Origin: Paramecium octaurelia
Taxonomy: Eukaryota; Ciliophora; Oligohymenophorea; Peniculida; Parameciidae
Assembly (NCBI GenBank): GCA_905182995.1
Contig: CAJJDP010000139.1
Span: forward strand, 42,519-106,518
Reading direction: 5' to 3'
DNA length: 64,000 nucleotides
Below, in pieces: positions 48,299 to 60,083 of this stretch; position 1 is the first letter of the stretch, and each line of letters starts with the position of its first letter. Both the position numbers and the translations under genes were made by a program. Below the pieces are notes generated by a model. That model worked only from the letters and a program-made list of their open reading frames with translations. It ran no database searches and was not told the DNA's origin.

Positions 48299-48407
48299 AA
48301 GCATTAAAAAAATAATCATATATAACAATAATATAATATTAATGAAATTAAAATGTGTTTTCATTCTGCTTTACTATTTTCTCTACATATATATTTTGTA
48401 AAATAAG

Positions 48408-49616
48408 TCAAGCTAGTACTTTCAGCTGCAAATTCATCAAGTCAATTGGTTCTAGACAAACAGGACAGCACAAATGGGATTATAGCCATTTTTAAATGCA
48501 TTTTTCATGGAATCTATGTCTAAATCATTGAGATCAATTAATTTACAATTAGTTACAAGGTAAATCAATAAACTAGGTTAAGTGTTTGATCTACATTGAA
48601 CATAGATAGCAAATTTCAAACTCATAGTTGCTTTTTGTTTATTTAGTTAAATTCTAAACTATTTCCTAAATTTATATGATTTACAATTTTACGTTGTTCT
48701 CAATATTTCTATCAGCAATCATTAGATAATTGGCAAGCACAGCCCCTATGCAGAATTTGAAAGACAGAAAATATATAAATTTTAAGATTAGAGTGATAAT
48801 ACCCAACATAATAAAGCCTTAGAAAGTGTAAACTACAATAAAGGATTAACAAAGCTACCCCAATTGTAGAATTCCCCAAATCACCAAGACAAGATAAAAA
48901 CTATTAAATTAATATGATTTTCTACATTTGGTTGAATTGTTAGAGAGAGTGATATTTGATGGTTCTTGACGCTTAGTCATTGTAATAATCCATTTGACTT
49001 TCGACTTAATCTATATCGGACATCAATTACCCGTAATAAGAGATTCTGCCAGCCATGGGATACTTGGATTCTCTTTTGATCTTAGTTAATCTTTTGGTTT
49101 TCAATTTGCTATCGAATTTAGCAGGTATGGTATTGACAATTTTAATGATAATTGCGATTTAGAAAATCTTATAAATTTAGAGTTCAAACTTACATCATGA
49201 ATGAACATTAGGAAAAACCAAAGTGTCTTTTGATTTGAGCATCCATCTGAAATCAAAATATTGCAATAGGCCATAACCTTGATGAATTCGATAACCAACT
49301 ATGACCAGTTGAGACATTTGGATTCTTCAAATTTTTCTTGGATTACTATTTTTAGATTTTCTTTAACCATTTCAAGATTGTTCTGAACAATTTATGGTGT
49401 TATGTATTCAACAGAGGGTTGTTTCTTTTGGTTGTAAATAATGTCATTTGCTTATATCTAATTTTCATTCAAATCGAATTTTATTGTTGGCAATTATTTT
49501 AGTTGTAGATTGGTGCTTTATTGCAGCAAAGATTGGATGATGTTATCCTTCCTTCTGTCCTCATCGATGGATTCTTCTAGAGAGATGCTCTACTTAGATT
49601 TTGATTTTTTAATCAT
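48408..49616 (-). CDS. Membrane RING-H2 protein, probable E3 ubiquitin ligase
   Basis: Four introns (49168-49193, 49109-49137, 49011-49030, 48520-48546) give 368 residues. An acidic, polar N-terminus is followed by hydrophobic segments near residues 125-150 (TLWFFLMFIHDIFQIAIIIK) and 210-280 (FYLVLVIWGILQLG; GFIMLGIITLILKFIYFL). The C-terminus has a RING-H2: ICYLC, then LPCNQLHRFHEKCIQKWL and CCPVCL, the split at LH being repaired by the last intron. RING-H2 domains recruit E2 enzymes, so the protein should ubiquitinate targets at an internal or plasma membrane. The middle part could hold further introns: GTAG...TAG segments of 25 and 26 nt lie there. Confidence 0.82.
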
Positions 49617-49721
49617 ATTATGGATAATAATTAGAAATCAAATATTTAGGAGCATATATTTAATTTTAATAGTAAATTATAGAACCTTCTAAATTAGAAT
49701 TTTTAATAATTTTCTTCCAAA

Positions 49722-51204
49722 ATGAGTTAAAACAGACTTCGAGAGATGAGAGAGAACTTTCATTCAGAGTTGAGAAAGAAAAGTTTAGAATAGACATTTA
49801 AATTGAAGAGATTGGTTACTACCTCAGTAAAACATTATCCAATTGAATAATTAATTGACATAGTGGACAAATTGAAGAGATATGAGGAATTGAACGACGA
49901 AGAACATTAAATAATGATATCAATTTTAGATGATATTCAACAGACTGCAATAAATGATCCATCTCTATTTTGTGAATGGGCAGAACACCTAAGAATAATA
50001 AAGACTTTGGTCGATTCCATGTGTTTAGGGTCGAATCCCAAGTATTCAATCATGGCAACTAAAGCAGCAAATTGTTTCAGATAATTGGTTAAATAAAAGA
50101 AGCCAAGATTCTATGTAAATGAACATTTCGATAAAGTTTGTGGGATTTACAAATCTTGGATGGATTCTGATTCAAGTTTGCTTAAAGAGAATGTATAAAT
50201 TAACGAAAATATTTGTTAATAGGGATTGAGAGGATTGAATTAATTAGTAGAATTGCATTCACCCAAGTTCTCGAAATACGATATCGTTGAGACAGTGTTA
50301 AAATCTCTTCAAATCAATAGGAACAACGATTAGGCACTTAGAATATTGGCAACCATCACAAACAGCATAGATGATGATAATTAAGTGATTGCCATTTTGA
50401 GAATAGCCTCAAAATTGATTGAGAATGCTGACATCAATTGTAATTGATATCTTTGATTTTAATTAGTAAAGGAAAAGGGATTGATGATAGTAGAGAATGC
50501 CAGTAAAAACATCTAGAATATATAATTTGTTTTAACAATGAGGATTATGCAGTCTATTATGAATCTAATTTATCACAAGGATAAAAATATCTAAAAATTA
50601 TCTCTATCTATTTTGCTGAATTTGTCATACACATCGGAATTGGATGAATGTGCAAAATTGTAGGATTTAGGAATCATGGAAACCCTCTACAAATTATTGA
50701 AGAACACCTAATATTCCTATTGTAGGATGTACGGAAGTATGATATTCAATAATTTGATGGCATCTTGTCAATTGAATTTGGATTCAATAATTTCAAATAA
50801 AAAGGTTATGGATGCTGTCTCTGATCTTATGGAAAGGGATATTGTCGATGTCAAAAGGGAACTCTATCAGGCATTCAAAAATTTTGTAGTTATTAGTTCG
50901 AAGAAGTAATTATTAATGGTGATGGATTCCGGGTTGCTGGATTACGAAGTCTTGGGTTTGGATGCTAATGACAATAAGATAGTGGTGTTGTCTTTGGAAA
51001 GTAATAGGTATTTTAATTAGGTTAGCGTTGACCATGATAATGAAATAATTTCAATAGACTGAATATGAATGCATTATTTGGCGATACTTAAAAAACAAGA
51101 GGGGGTTTAGGAAAATCGAAGTTCTGAGCTAAGATTCCAAAGTGGAAAGGATTGCCTACTTAGCTTGTGAATTCCTTAAAGAGTTTTACGATTCTGAATA
51201 ATGA
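49722..51204 (+). CDS. ARM-repeat protein, importin-alpha-like
   Basis: Two introns (50440-50466, 51001-51025) give 476 residues. The basic N-terminus (REMRENFHSELRKKSLEQTF, then KLKRLV) resembles an importin-beta-binding segment. Helical ARM-type repeats follow, including ENICQQGLRGLNQLVELHSP, DQALRILATITNSIDDDNQV, and LSLSILLNLSYTSELDE. Importin-alpha carries proteins with classical nuclear localisation signals into the nucleus with importin-beta. The repeats are divergent and the WxxxN ladder is not obvious, so another ARM adaptor is possible. The last splice was chosen because the shorter option gives an immediate TGA. Confidence 0.72.
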
Positions 51205-51229
51205 TTAAATTAAATCTTTAATTAGTTAA

Positions 51230-52449
51230 ATGAATAGGAATGTTTTATTTAAGTTTTTCGATCCAGTTACTTTAGCAGGTGATCAAATTCGAGGAGAATG
51301 CTTCATCAGAATTACTGAGGAAATACCAAAGGCTCAAATCGTTTTGACCTTTTAAACCAAGATGTATTCGAAGATCATTGAAAAAAGATAGGTAATTGTT
51401 TAGATTTTGAAATTAAGATACCGTATGATCAAAGCAATCCTTAAATGATCCCAGAGAAACTTGTAGAGAAAACTCAAAGAATTTAAGTCACTATGGATTC
51501 TCCTCTCAGACAACCCAAACAGACTCAAAAGAAATATGAGTTAAACGGCGAAATTATGTATAGAGTGATAAGAAACTATGGAACACTAGAATCTTTTGTC
51601 TACACTTAGGAGTTATATACCGGATAAGTCAAACCTGGAGATTATAAGTTTTAATTTAGCATTCCAACCTAATATAATATGTCTTCGAGTTTCTCATACA
51701 AAAGTGAGGATGGTAAGTATTCAACTTGAAATAGGATTGAAATAAGCCAAGTGTGGATATAAAGTGACTCTGAGAATTGATTTACCTGATGAGGCTAGAA
51801 CTTTGATGATGGAGAGTACGGATGTCTTTATTAATGGAAGAGTAACCTCAGAAGGAGAGCAATTTAGGTAATGCGAAGGCAATATAGTTTAATATTTATG
51901 TTTGAATCGAGGAACTGTAGAACTATCCTTGAAATTAAACAAGAATAATTTCATTCCAGGGGAGCAAATGCAAATAGAATACACATTAGACAATACTCGT
52001 TCACAAAGATCAATCAGCAGAGTAGAAGCCAGATTGATCAATAAACTCACTTTTATTGATGATGATGAAATCGAAAGGGTTATTGAGAATGTTAAAGTGT
52101 TCCAATAGAATCTAGGAGGTGTCAATTCTGGTTAAAAATTGGAACGACAAAATGCTTCCCTAGAAATCCCCAAAAGTCTCAGAGCTACCATCAAAACTAG
52201 TGTAATCAGAAATTAATACTTTCTCTAAATGGAAGCTATTGCTGTAATATTACGATCTTAATCGCTCATTAGGATGCCTTCTTAACTTGGTTGTCAGTTC
52301 CAGTAGTTTGCCAAATCCCTATTAATATTCAGGAATCACAATTACCTCATAAAATTAATCTGGAAGGTTGGAATTTCTTGCCCATCATGAATGTCTCAGT
52401 CAATGCATTTTCCAATCTAACTGTTCAATAGTCATTTGTACCAACATGA
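51230..52449 (+). CDS. Arrestin-fold protein
   Basis: Three introns (51392-51417, 51713-51734, 52244-52272) give 380 residues. The N-terminal half starts with VLFKFFDPVTLAGDQIRGEC, typical of arrestin-domain proteins (a first strand, then a loop ending in G-x-hydrophobic). The second half has the arrestin C-domain pattern: NRGTVELSLKLNKNNFIPGE, then SQRSISRVEARLINKL, IPKSLRATIKTSVIRNQYFL and VCQIPINIQESQLP. Arrestin-like proteins in ciliates and fungi link membrane proteins to trafficking or ubiquitination. No PPxY motif was seen. It starts 25 bp after the previous stop. Confidence 0.85.
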
Positions 52450-52476
52450 TTATTTATTATTAATTCATATACTCAC

Positions 52477-53273
52477 ATGGATAAAATAAAATCTCTTATT
52501 ATTGATTTTGCTTAATACCAGACGGATTACCTTAGACCAATCCCAAATATTGTGACATCGGATACATTGTGGAATGACAATATTCTTCAAATGAATGTCC
52601 AATGGAATTATACTCTGGAAATTAACTATGATAAATTGAGTCAAGTCAAAGAGGTCATCCAAAAAAGCTGTACAACTGAAATCAGTGATGAAGAATAAAG
52701 AGTAAATGCAACCAACATATTTAAATAGCTCTTATTTGATTATCTCTCAAATGAAAAGGATTTACTTAAAAATTGCGGATTCACTTGTCAAAGACTACCT
52801 ATCATCATTGAGAAGAACAAAGAGATTGCACATTTTCTCTTGATTTAAATATGCAATTTAGATGGCTTCGAAGAGTATTCACTCCCCAATATTTTAGATT
52901 CCTAGAAGTCTTCATCTAAACCGATGTCACCTAGAATACTCTTGAATTGTTTGCTCAATTATTTGGCGAACTCAAATTACCATAAGAATATATCACACAA
53001 TACATTAACTACTGTATAGACTTTTGCAATAATATCAAAGTAATTCAAATATTTAGTTGATAGGAAAAATAACAATAGAACAAATTAGTTAGGTTTGTCT
53101 CCGTTTTTATCTAGCAGATGCTTAAATAAAAAGCATTCATCACCAAAGATATTCTGACTGATGTAAGAATAAATAACATTTAGTTATAAGCATTCTGCAT
53201 TGAATTCTCCAAAGTTGGCGAAGTATCTAAGCTCTTCAAACTACTCAAAGGGCAAGATCCTGCCGCATAATGA
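52477..53273 (+). CDS. CNOT11: CCR4-NOT complex subunit CNOT11-like
   Basis: Three introns (52875-52897, 53040-53063, 53163-53183) give 242 residues. The C-terminal half matches CNOT11 in order: LKLPQEYITQYINYCIDFC, then QNKLVRFVSVFIQQMLKQK, and ILTDLQAFCIEFSKVGEVSK, the last restored by the third intron (animal proteins have the similar VQAFCIEFS). The short N-terminal half (LWNDNILQMNVQWNYTLEI; LLKNCGFTCQRLPIIIEKN) agrees more weakly. CNOT11 binds NOT1 and CNOT10 in the cytoplasmic deadenylase complex that shortens mRNA poly(A) tails. It is shorter than the human protein because the long Pro/Gln N-terminus is missing. It starts 28 bp after the arrestin gene. Confidence 0.85.
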
Positions 53274-53878
53274 TATAATAATCATATCATATTCGTCTTT
53301 GTAACTAGTTGTGTTGTTTCAAATATTAATTATTATTATCATTAATAATGAACCACTAAAAATAAACATAAAATTATTACTCGTACTTCCAGTTAGAGAA
53401 GAGATCTTATGAGAATATGGATTATAGATTAGTGAAACTGCTCGATATTCATTTGTGACCCGTCAAATACGAAATTTAGCAAGGAGAGTACTCCTAAACT
53501 ATTTTATTAAATCTCTTCTAGAAGTTCATTTAATTAATTAATTTAAAAATTGACAAATAAAGTCCAAATCATTTTGTGATTTTTTCAATAATTACTTATT
53601 GTTAACTTTTTGAAGATGTAGTAAAATATTTTTTAGAAAATATTAAATTTAGCTACTCAATATAGAATCTATTTAATTTCTCACTCATAGAGATATATAT
53701 TATATCCTATTCTTCACACAAATTTTAAATTTTCCTGATTAAAAATATTTTTATGAATTTCTATTATGAATTATTATTATCGTCATCCAAATTTATAAGT
53801 TTCTGAGATTAGCATAATTATTATATTATTTATTTTAATTATTTGTTAACTTTACCTTTTTGTTAAATCTATACGCTT
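53274..53878. other. Intergenic, AT-rich
   Basis: No supported gene; long T-rich stretches and short frames. Confidence 0.6.
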
Positions 53879-54100
53879 ATGAAAAAAGAACAAGAATACC
53901 CTAAACTTTTGAATAAAAACGAAGAGAAAGAGTAAATTATTGAAGAACCACACACAGTCTTGATTAACCCACCTTTTAATTTATTATAGACTTAAAACAT
54001 TTTTGTTTTTGAATTTAAGCCTAATGCTATGAGCTAACACAACCTATTAAGATTCAAGCATGCCTTGGCCAAAAAGATTATCAAAAAATCTAATAAATGA
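53879..54100 (+). CDS. Short uncharacterised ORF
   Basis: ATG 53879 to TGA 54098-54100 encodes 73 residues. It opens with a charged run (MKKEQEYPKLLNKNEEKEQI), then HTVLINPPFNLLQTQNIFVF and a basic end LLRFKHALAKKIIKKSNK. Composition is protein-like. Without a family or intron it could be complete or a fragment of a decayed gene. Confidence 0.45.
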
Positions 54101-55506
54101 AAAGACTCATGATTTTTCCAATTTTTATTAAATACCTAACAAAATTATCGCCAATAACTTACTTAAAACTAAACTTTCATCACTTTCTCAATTTAAAATT
54201 CTTTTAATCATTCATGTAGGGCCACTTTAAAGCATGTTTAAATTTCCCAATTAATTATTCTGATCAGTAATACTTCTTTTTAAAAAATTTCATATTAAAT
54301 ACATTATTAGGGGCATTTTCAGTCAACAAAACAACTATGGATCACCCAGACTATTGAGATTCCATCTTCTCCTCTATTTCTCCTTAACAACCACTTAATA
54401 TTTTAATAGTGAATTTTAATATTTCATAAAAGATGGCTGATTCGAATATTCTTTTTTTTATGAATGATTTGTTCTAATTTTATTTCTTACAAAATTGAAG
54501 AGTCTAAACAATAATGAGTTTTTGTTAAGTGCTTTTTGTGCATTTAGATACATCGCTAATTTATTGAAAGCATCTTTCAAAAATAATAATACAACCATAT
54601 ATTTAAAAATACATTAAAATGAAGAAAACCTTCTAATAAAAATAATGAATAGGAAGACATATTTTGAAGGCAGAAGTGAATTTGATTTTAATCAAAATGA
54701 TTAGAGTATTGAACTTTAAAAAGGCGGTAACTTAATCTTCTTTTATTATTGATTATGTTCAAATAAAATTAACATGAGATGTCTTGAATTGTCTATTATA
54801 AGATTTTTCTTTAGGATCAAGGTTGAATTGGCGATATGATTAAATATGCTAGCTATATATTTGGAAAATCTAAAAATAAATCTCTAAGTTAATCAAATTA
54901 TAGAAAGTCTAGATCTTAAGCTGTAAATTTAATTTTTCTATATTTTATGATCATAGACACTAAAAATAGATTAAGCTATTTTTTGAATTAAAATTAGAAA
55001 ATGATATTTTAGATATACTTCGAAATAATGAAGTTGGTCTAGAGTGATTAAGTTTTCATGCCTTAGTGATAGAATATGATTTAGAAAATCAACTTGATAT
55101 TCAAAAATGAATAAAAAATAGAATTTGAATTAATAAAAGTTAGTATTATGAATATAAATAAATATTATTATTATTAATATAATAATTTAATGAATTCAAG
55201 TTTGATTGCACGATTTTAGAACAGCGCAGTTGTTCATTATGCATAGCGAGGATGGTATTGGACTAATAGGATTGGAAAGTTGAATATTTTGACTGTTGCA
55301 GCAATTTGGTATGTATGCGCAGAAAGGTAATGAATGAAAGAAAGATTATTTAGTCAAATCGCAGGCCATTAAAGAACGACCTTATACAGACATAATTGGA
55401 TCTAGAATCCCAAGCCTTCACGTGTGATCTTTGAGGAGAGGTTCTGAGATATTTCTATATCTATATTGGAAATAAAATATAATTATTTTAATCTGATATT
55501 AATTTT
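54101..55506. other. AT-rich, decayed or non-coding
   Basis: Short frames only. A 35-codon piece at about 54643 (MNRKTYFEGRSEFDFNQND) looks coding but ends at once. The downstream end is the 3' flank of the Cys-rich gene. Confidence 0.5.
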
Positions 55507-58500
55507 TCATTATTTTTGTGTTGTTGTTGCTGATGTTAAAAGGTTGTCTACTGGATTTGTACATAGAAACTAAGATTATAAAAATAATTAATACATTTGC
55601 TTATGGGTTGAGACATTAGTAGCAAACTCCATTATTTAAATAGTAGCCATATTTACAAATTGCACAAACATTGGTTCCAACAGAGTAACAATTAGTTTAT
55701 GTTAAGGTGACGCAACCTCCATTCTAGAACACATACTCGGCTATGCAGGATGTACAAGTAGTGCCTGGAGCGACACAAGTTTGACATTCTGGTTGACATG
55801 CAAAGCAACTACTGGTAGTGACTGATGTAGTTCCAGAGGAAGTGGTAGTAACAAGGAAGTAACCATCAGCACATTTGGTACAAGACTAAAAATAAGTAAA
55901 TTGTATTACATTAGCTTATTAGCAAATAGAGCAGTTGCTGAGACAATTGTTACAAGTGACAGTGTTATTGGAGGTTGTTGTACCAGTGGAATTATTGGAA
56001 TCAGTTGTAACTGCAGTTGGATAGTAACCAGAGGAACAGGTTTAACATCCAGCAGAATTACAAACTTCACATCCTTTGACATTTGGACAGGCTGTACATC
56101 CAATGATGGTCAAATAATATCCAGTTATGCAGCAGCACATTATAGAGAAACAGATTAACTTGTTCCAGTGTTGGCGATGATTTGACATTTTACACATTGA
56201 GCATTGTTGATGTACATAATTAACATGAATTAACAACAATAATGTATCCAGTAACACAAGATGTGCAACCTGAAGAACCATTATTGGTTTAGCAAGACAA
56301 CTTGATCCATTCAAATAGTAATTATCATAAGATTGAGTTGGACTTGTTGTAGAAACACATCTTAAATAGTTCTTACCAGCTACTGAGCTGCACAATGAAC
56401 AGGATGTAATGTTATTGTTAGTGTTCCGAAAATAAGTATCTGCACAGGCTGAAAAATTTAACTAGGTTCCACTGTAGGAGCACGAAGTACATCCTGTAAT
56501 TGTAGAGCAAGCAACACATTTCTTATTAGTTTAATCATCAGCATATCCTTGGGAGACACATTATGTGCAACTGTTATCAGCATCACAAGCTATACGACCC
56601 ATTTTCCACTATATAAATAATATCCAGATGGGCATGATCTGCAAGTTGGTACTAATGATTAAGAATTTAGGAAGTATCACAAGTCAAACAATTTGATATT
56701 GCAGCAAAAGTTGAACAAGCTTAACAATGGTTGATTCTTGAATATGGATAGACCATATAATATCCAGAGAAACAAGTTTAGCATGATTGATTGTTTGAAC
56801 AAGTCTAACATCCCTACATTCATGGTTGGCAACTTCCTTATGATCCATTTGATGGTTATTAAAGATATTATCAGGTTTGCCAGAAGTATCCTTTTTGACA
56901 AGTAGTACAAACAGGTGGGACCAGTACATGTAATACAATTAGATTTGTGCAGGCTGAACATTAGGAGGGGAAATTATTGAAATATGGATTTGCATTTGTT
57001 GAGACTTAAGAAGCAAAAAGAAGTTATACTACCAATTCAAGTTGAGCATATACAATATCCATTGGAGAAGTATTTTTACCAGTAGTTGGCACTGGTTTGC
57101 ATGGAGAACAGTATTAACTATTCCAATAATCTCCATTGTCACAAACATAGGATGGATTGGATGATACTGCTACTGAAGCTGCAGGTGAAACTGTAACATT
57201 AGGAGCTTAATTGGAATAGGCTCTGCAAATTGACTAATAGAAAATAACTTTAGATATTACATTAGTTAATGGAGATAAACATTACAAGCAATATCCAATG
57301 CCATTAATGTTTAATAAATAGAATCCATATTAGCAAGCAGTACATCCTTTAGTAGAATCAACTACAAGACACTTGATCAACACATATGATACACCCTTAC
57401 TAGTTTTGAGTAATGTATAGTTGAGAGAACATGTTTTGCATGGGGTAGCATCGGCACAAGAATCACAATTGCTAATGCAAATCTCACATTTTAAGTTGTT
57501 AGTGTTATAATAATAGCCCATATCACAAGTTTAACCATTTGCATTTGATGCCAATAGTTATTACTTTTCAGTTGCACCTTATGGAACACATTTATCAGTG
57601 TCCAGAAGTTAAATTAATCCAAGACCACAACAGGTTTCGGACCCTTAGATATCACTTGCTGTTGATTGACATGGAAGTCAAGATGATCCATTAAGGTAAA
57701 AGCCTGGTAAACAAGCTGGATGAGGTGAACATGTCACACTAGAATTTGCTCCAGAAACAGTTGCTGTACAGCCACCCTTATTTGAACTACAGTTGCAATA
57801 AGAACATACTCCACTTTAAGGAGGATTTGTTCTCAAAGCGGCTGGCAAACGAGATTAACATTATTTACCAGTAGCAATTGTTTGGCAAGTTTATAATTTC
57901 AGATTAGCTGCTTAAATGTTCTATTCTTTGGCTGATACACAAGTATTATTAAATAAGAAATATTCATTCTAGCATTAAATAATAGTAATTGTGCCGTTGC
58001 TCTTTGAACATCTTATGTAGTTTGCATCAAATGAAGAATACCACATTGAGCTGTATTTGTTGAACTTGTCACTGTATAACTAAGACAATTTGCTGGAGCT
58101 GACTTACACAATAATGAATCGTTAGTAAGTTTAGTATTTGTTGAACATGATGAGCAAGTTACAATTGGAGTATTTAACTATTGTAACTACACTTTTAACA
58201 ATTGGTTATAGATGAAGAACATAGTTAACATGCACCGTTATCATCTTTATAGTAAGTATCAAAGCATTATCCAAATGTTATTTATGTTTAAGCTTAATCA
58301 CTGTATGAACAAGATTAACATCCAGTTGGACATGCAATACAGCTTGTGTTTGATTTCAATACATAGTATTAAACACAATTGCTACATTAGACTTGATTAT
58401 TAGTATAAGAACATTAGTTGGAAGCACAATTAACATCACATTTTTTGAATCAAACAAATAACCAGTTGAACAGGCAGTACATGTCAATTGACCACCTTAA

Positions 58501-59431
58501 GTAGAGCATGTTTAATATCCTGAGATACTAGTACATAGAGCACATGCCTAAATATTATGATAAATAAATTACATTTTAGATAGTTGTTTGTAAATAGATA
58601 TAGTTATTGACAGTGTCACAGGTATCACATGTATCTGAATTTGAACAAGACAAGCAAAGGTCCATACATTTGGTACAAGTGCCTTTATTAGATTAATCTG
58701 ATGAGGCAGTGTAATAATATCCATCTAAACATTTGTCACATATTGTTGAGTTCTAGCATTTTATACATTTGGTTATATTTGCACTACAAGCAAAGCATTA
58801 TCCAGCATTAGCATCATTCTGAATACTGGACAAATCAGACTTGGATTATGTGGAACTTTAATAGTATTAATCATTATATTGAGCACAAGTATAACTATGT
58901 TAATTATAAAATTATATTGATACCCTGATGTACATATCTTATAATTATCGAGACATTTATTGTAAATCACTTAATTGATATTTAGGAAGTAATCCCATGA
59001 TTACAGAATTTACAACTGGGAATTGGAGTGAAATAATAACCAACCACACAAGTATCACAAGTACCTGTTACTAAATTCATCTAAGCACAATTGTTTGGTT
59101 GAATACATATACCAGCTTTGAATATTCATTAAATAATTTAATTATTATTAATATTATTATTAATAATAAAATATCTTATTGTATCATACCAACCAAGAAA
59201 TATCCAGCTGCACATTATGTACAAATTACAGATGTATTTGAATCGCCCAAGCATAATTACTACTACCTGTTGCTCTCACTAATATGTATTTAAGAATTAA
59301 GAACATAATGCATACGAGTTTTATCCATTTGTCAATACTTAGAATGTTGTTTTTAATGAAGAATCGCATACTTTTGTATCATGAACTCCATAATACTATT
59401 GACATTCTATCTTAAAAACTTTATTTCTCAT
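55507..59431 (-). pseudogene. Broken cysteine-rich surface-protein-like gene
   Basis: A long minus-strand region encodes Cys-rich repeats with CxxC and GYY/GYF signatures (GCTACPNVKGCEVCNSAGC; SCFACQPECQTCVAPGTTC), typical of large ciliate surface or furin-like/TNFR-like repeat proteins. The C-terminal exons are clean: introns at about 55.89 kb (24 nt) and 55.59 kb (25 nt) lead to a stop at 55507-55509. Upstream, coding sequence hops between all three frames with no fitting introns. Near 56.13 kb a one-base loss turns an expected CAACITGYY into CAAAQ, and near 56.82-56.89 kb in-frame TGAs interrupt CQKGYFWQT and CQP. The N-terminal frame may begin at ATG 59431 (MRNKVFKIECQQYY), with no clear signal peptide. 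It is a pseudogene, low-quality sequence or a gene with unrecognised introns. Confidence 0.6.
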
Positions 59432-60083
59432 TCTTAACATCTCCCTTCATTTCTTTCTAAGCCTAAAAGCATTTCAATTAGCATTTTCTTATCCATTCCC
59501 CTACTGATTATTCTTATTAACCGTCCGAAGTTTCTTCATATCAAGAAACCACTTTACTCTGCAATACACAATATTCATTAAAATATGGAACTCATTAATT
59601 TTATAATTTATCTTCCTAAATTTACAAATATCCAAATTTAGTGAATCAAACACCTAACTTAAAATTTTCTGGTTTAGGATGTTCTTCAGCGCTTTCGACA
59701 ATGTTAATATACATTATATATCATTTTGGATTGAATTCTAAATATAAAACAATCAAAATCATCAAGATTTGGAATTGCCATTTTATTAAAAATTTGTGTT
59801 TTACTTCATAAAGTAATTCTTATTCAATTAATTATTATGTTCATGTTGTTTTGATGATTCAATAATAAAAAATCCGAATGTTAGTCTTCCATAATTAAAT
59901 ATTAAATATATTCATGAGACAAAAATAGTTTATTTACCGAACTTTAACAATCTGAATGTCACTATCTGCATATGGCATGTAGTTTGAAGGAATCTAATAA
60001 TCAAGAATTCTAGGTTCTTTAGAGTTCTTTTGAAAATTTATTATGTACTTTCAACTGAATTATAATAATTAATTATAATACAA
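59432..60083. other. Intergenic between divergent genes
   Basis: No firm gene. A minus frame from ATG 59781 begins MAIPNLDDFDCFIFRIQS, and a different frame nearby ends AEEHPKPENFKLGV; they could be two exons of a very small gene, but no intron joins them in phase. Confidence 0.5.

Noticed and set aside
48700..48980. Two 25-26 nt GTAG...TAG segments in the RING-H2 gene considered as introns
   Set aside because: Removing either one breaks the frame before the RING, and removing the first gives an immediate TGA.
51889..52125. Minus-strand frame inside the arrestin-like gene
   Set aside because: It is antisense to a clear arrestin C-domain exon and has no features of its own.
55901..56158. Plus-strand frame with signal-like start
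   Set aside because: It is antisense to the clean C-terminal exons of the Cys-rich gene.
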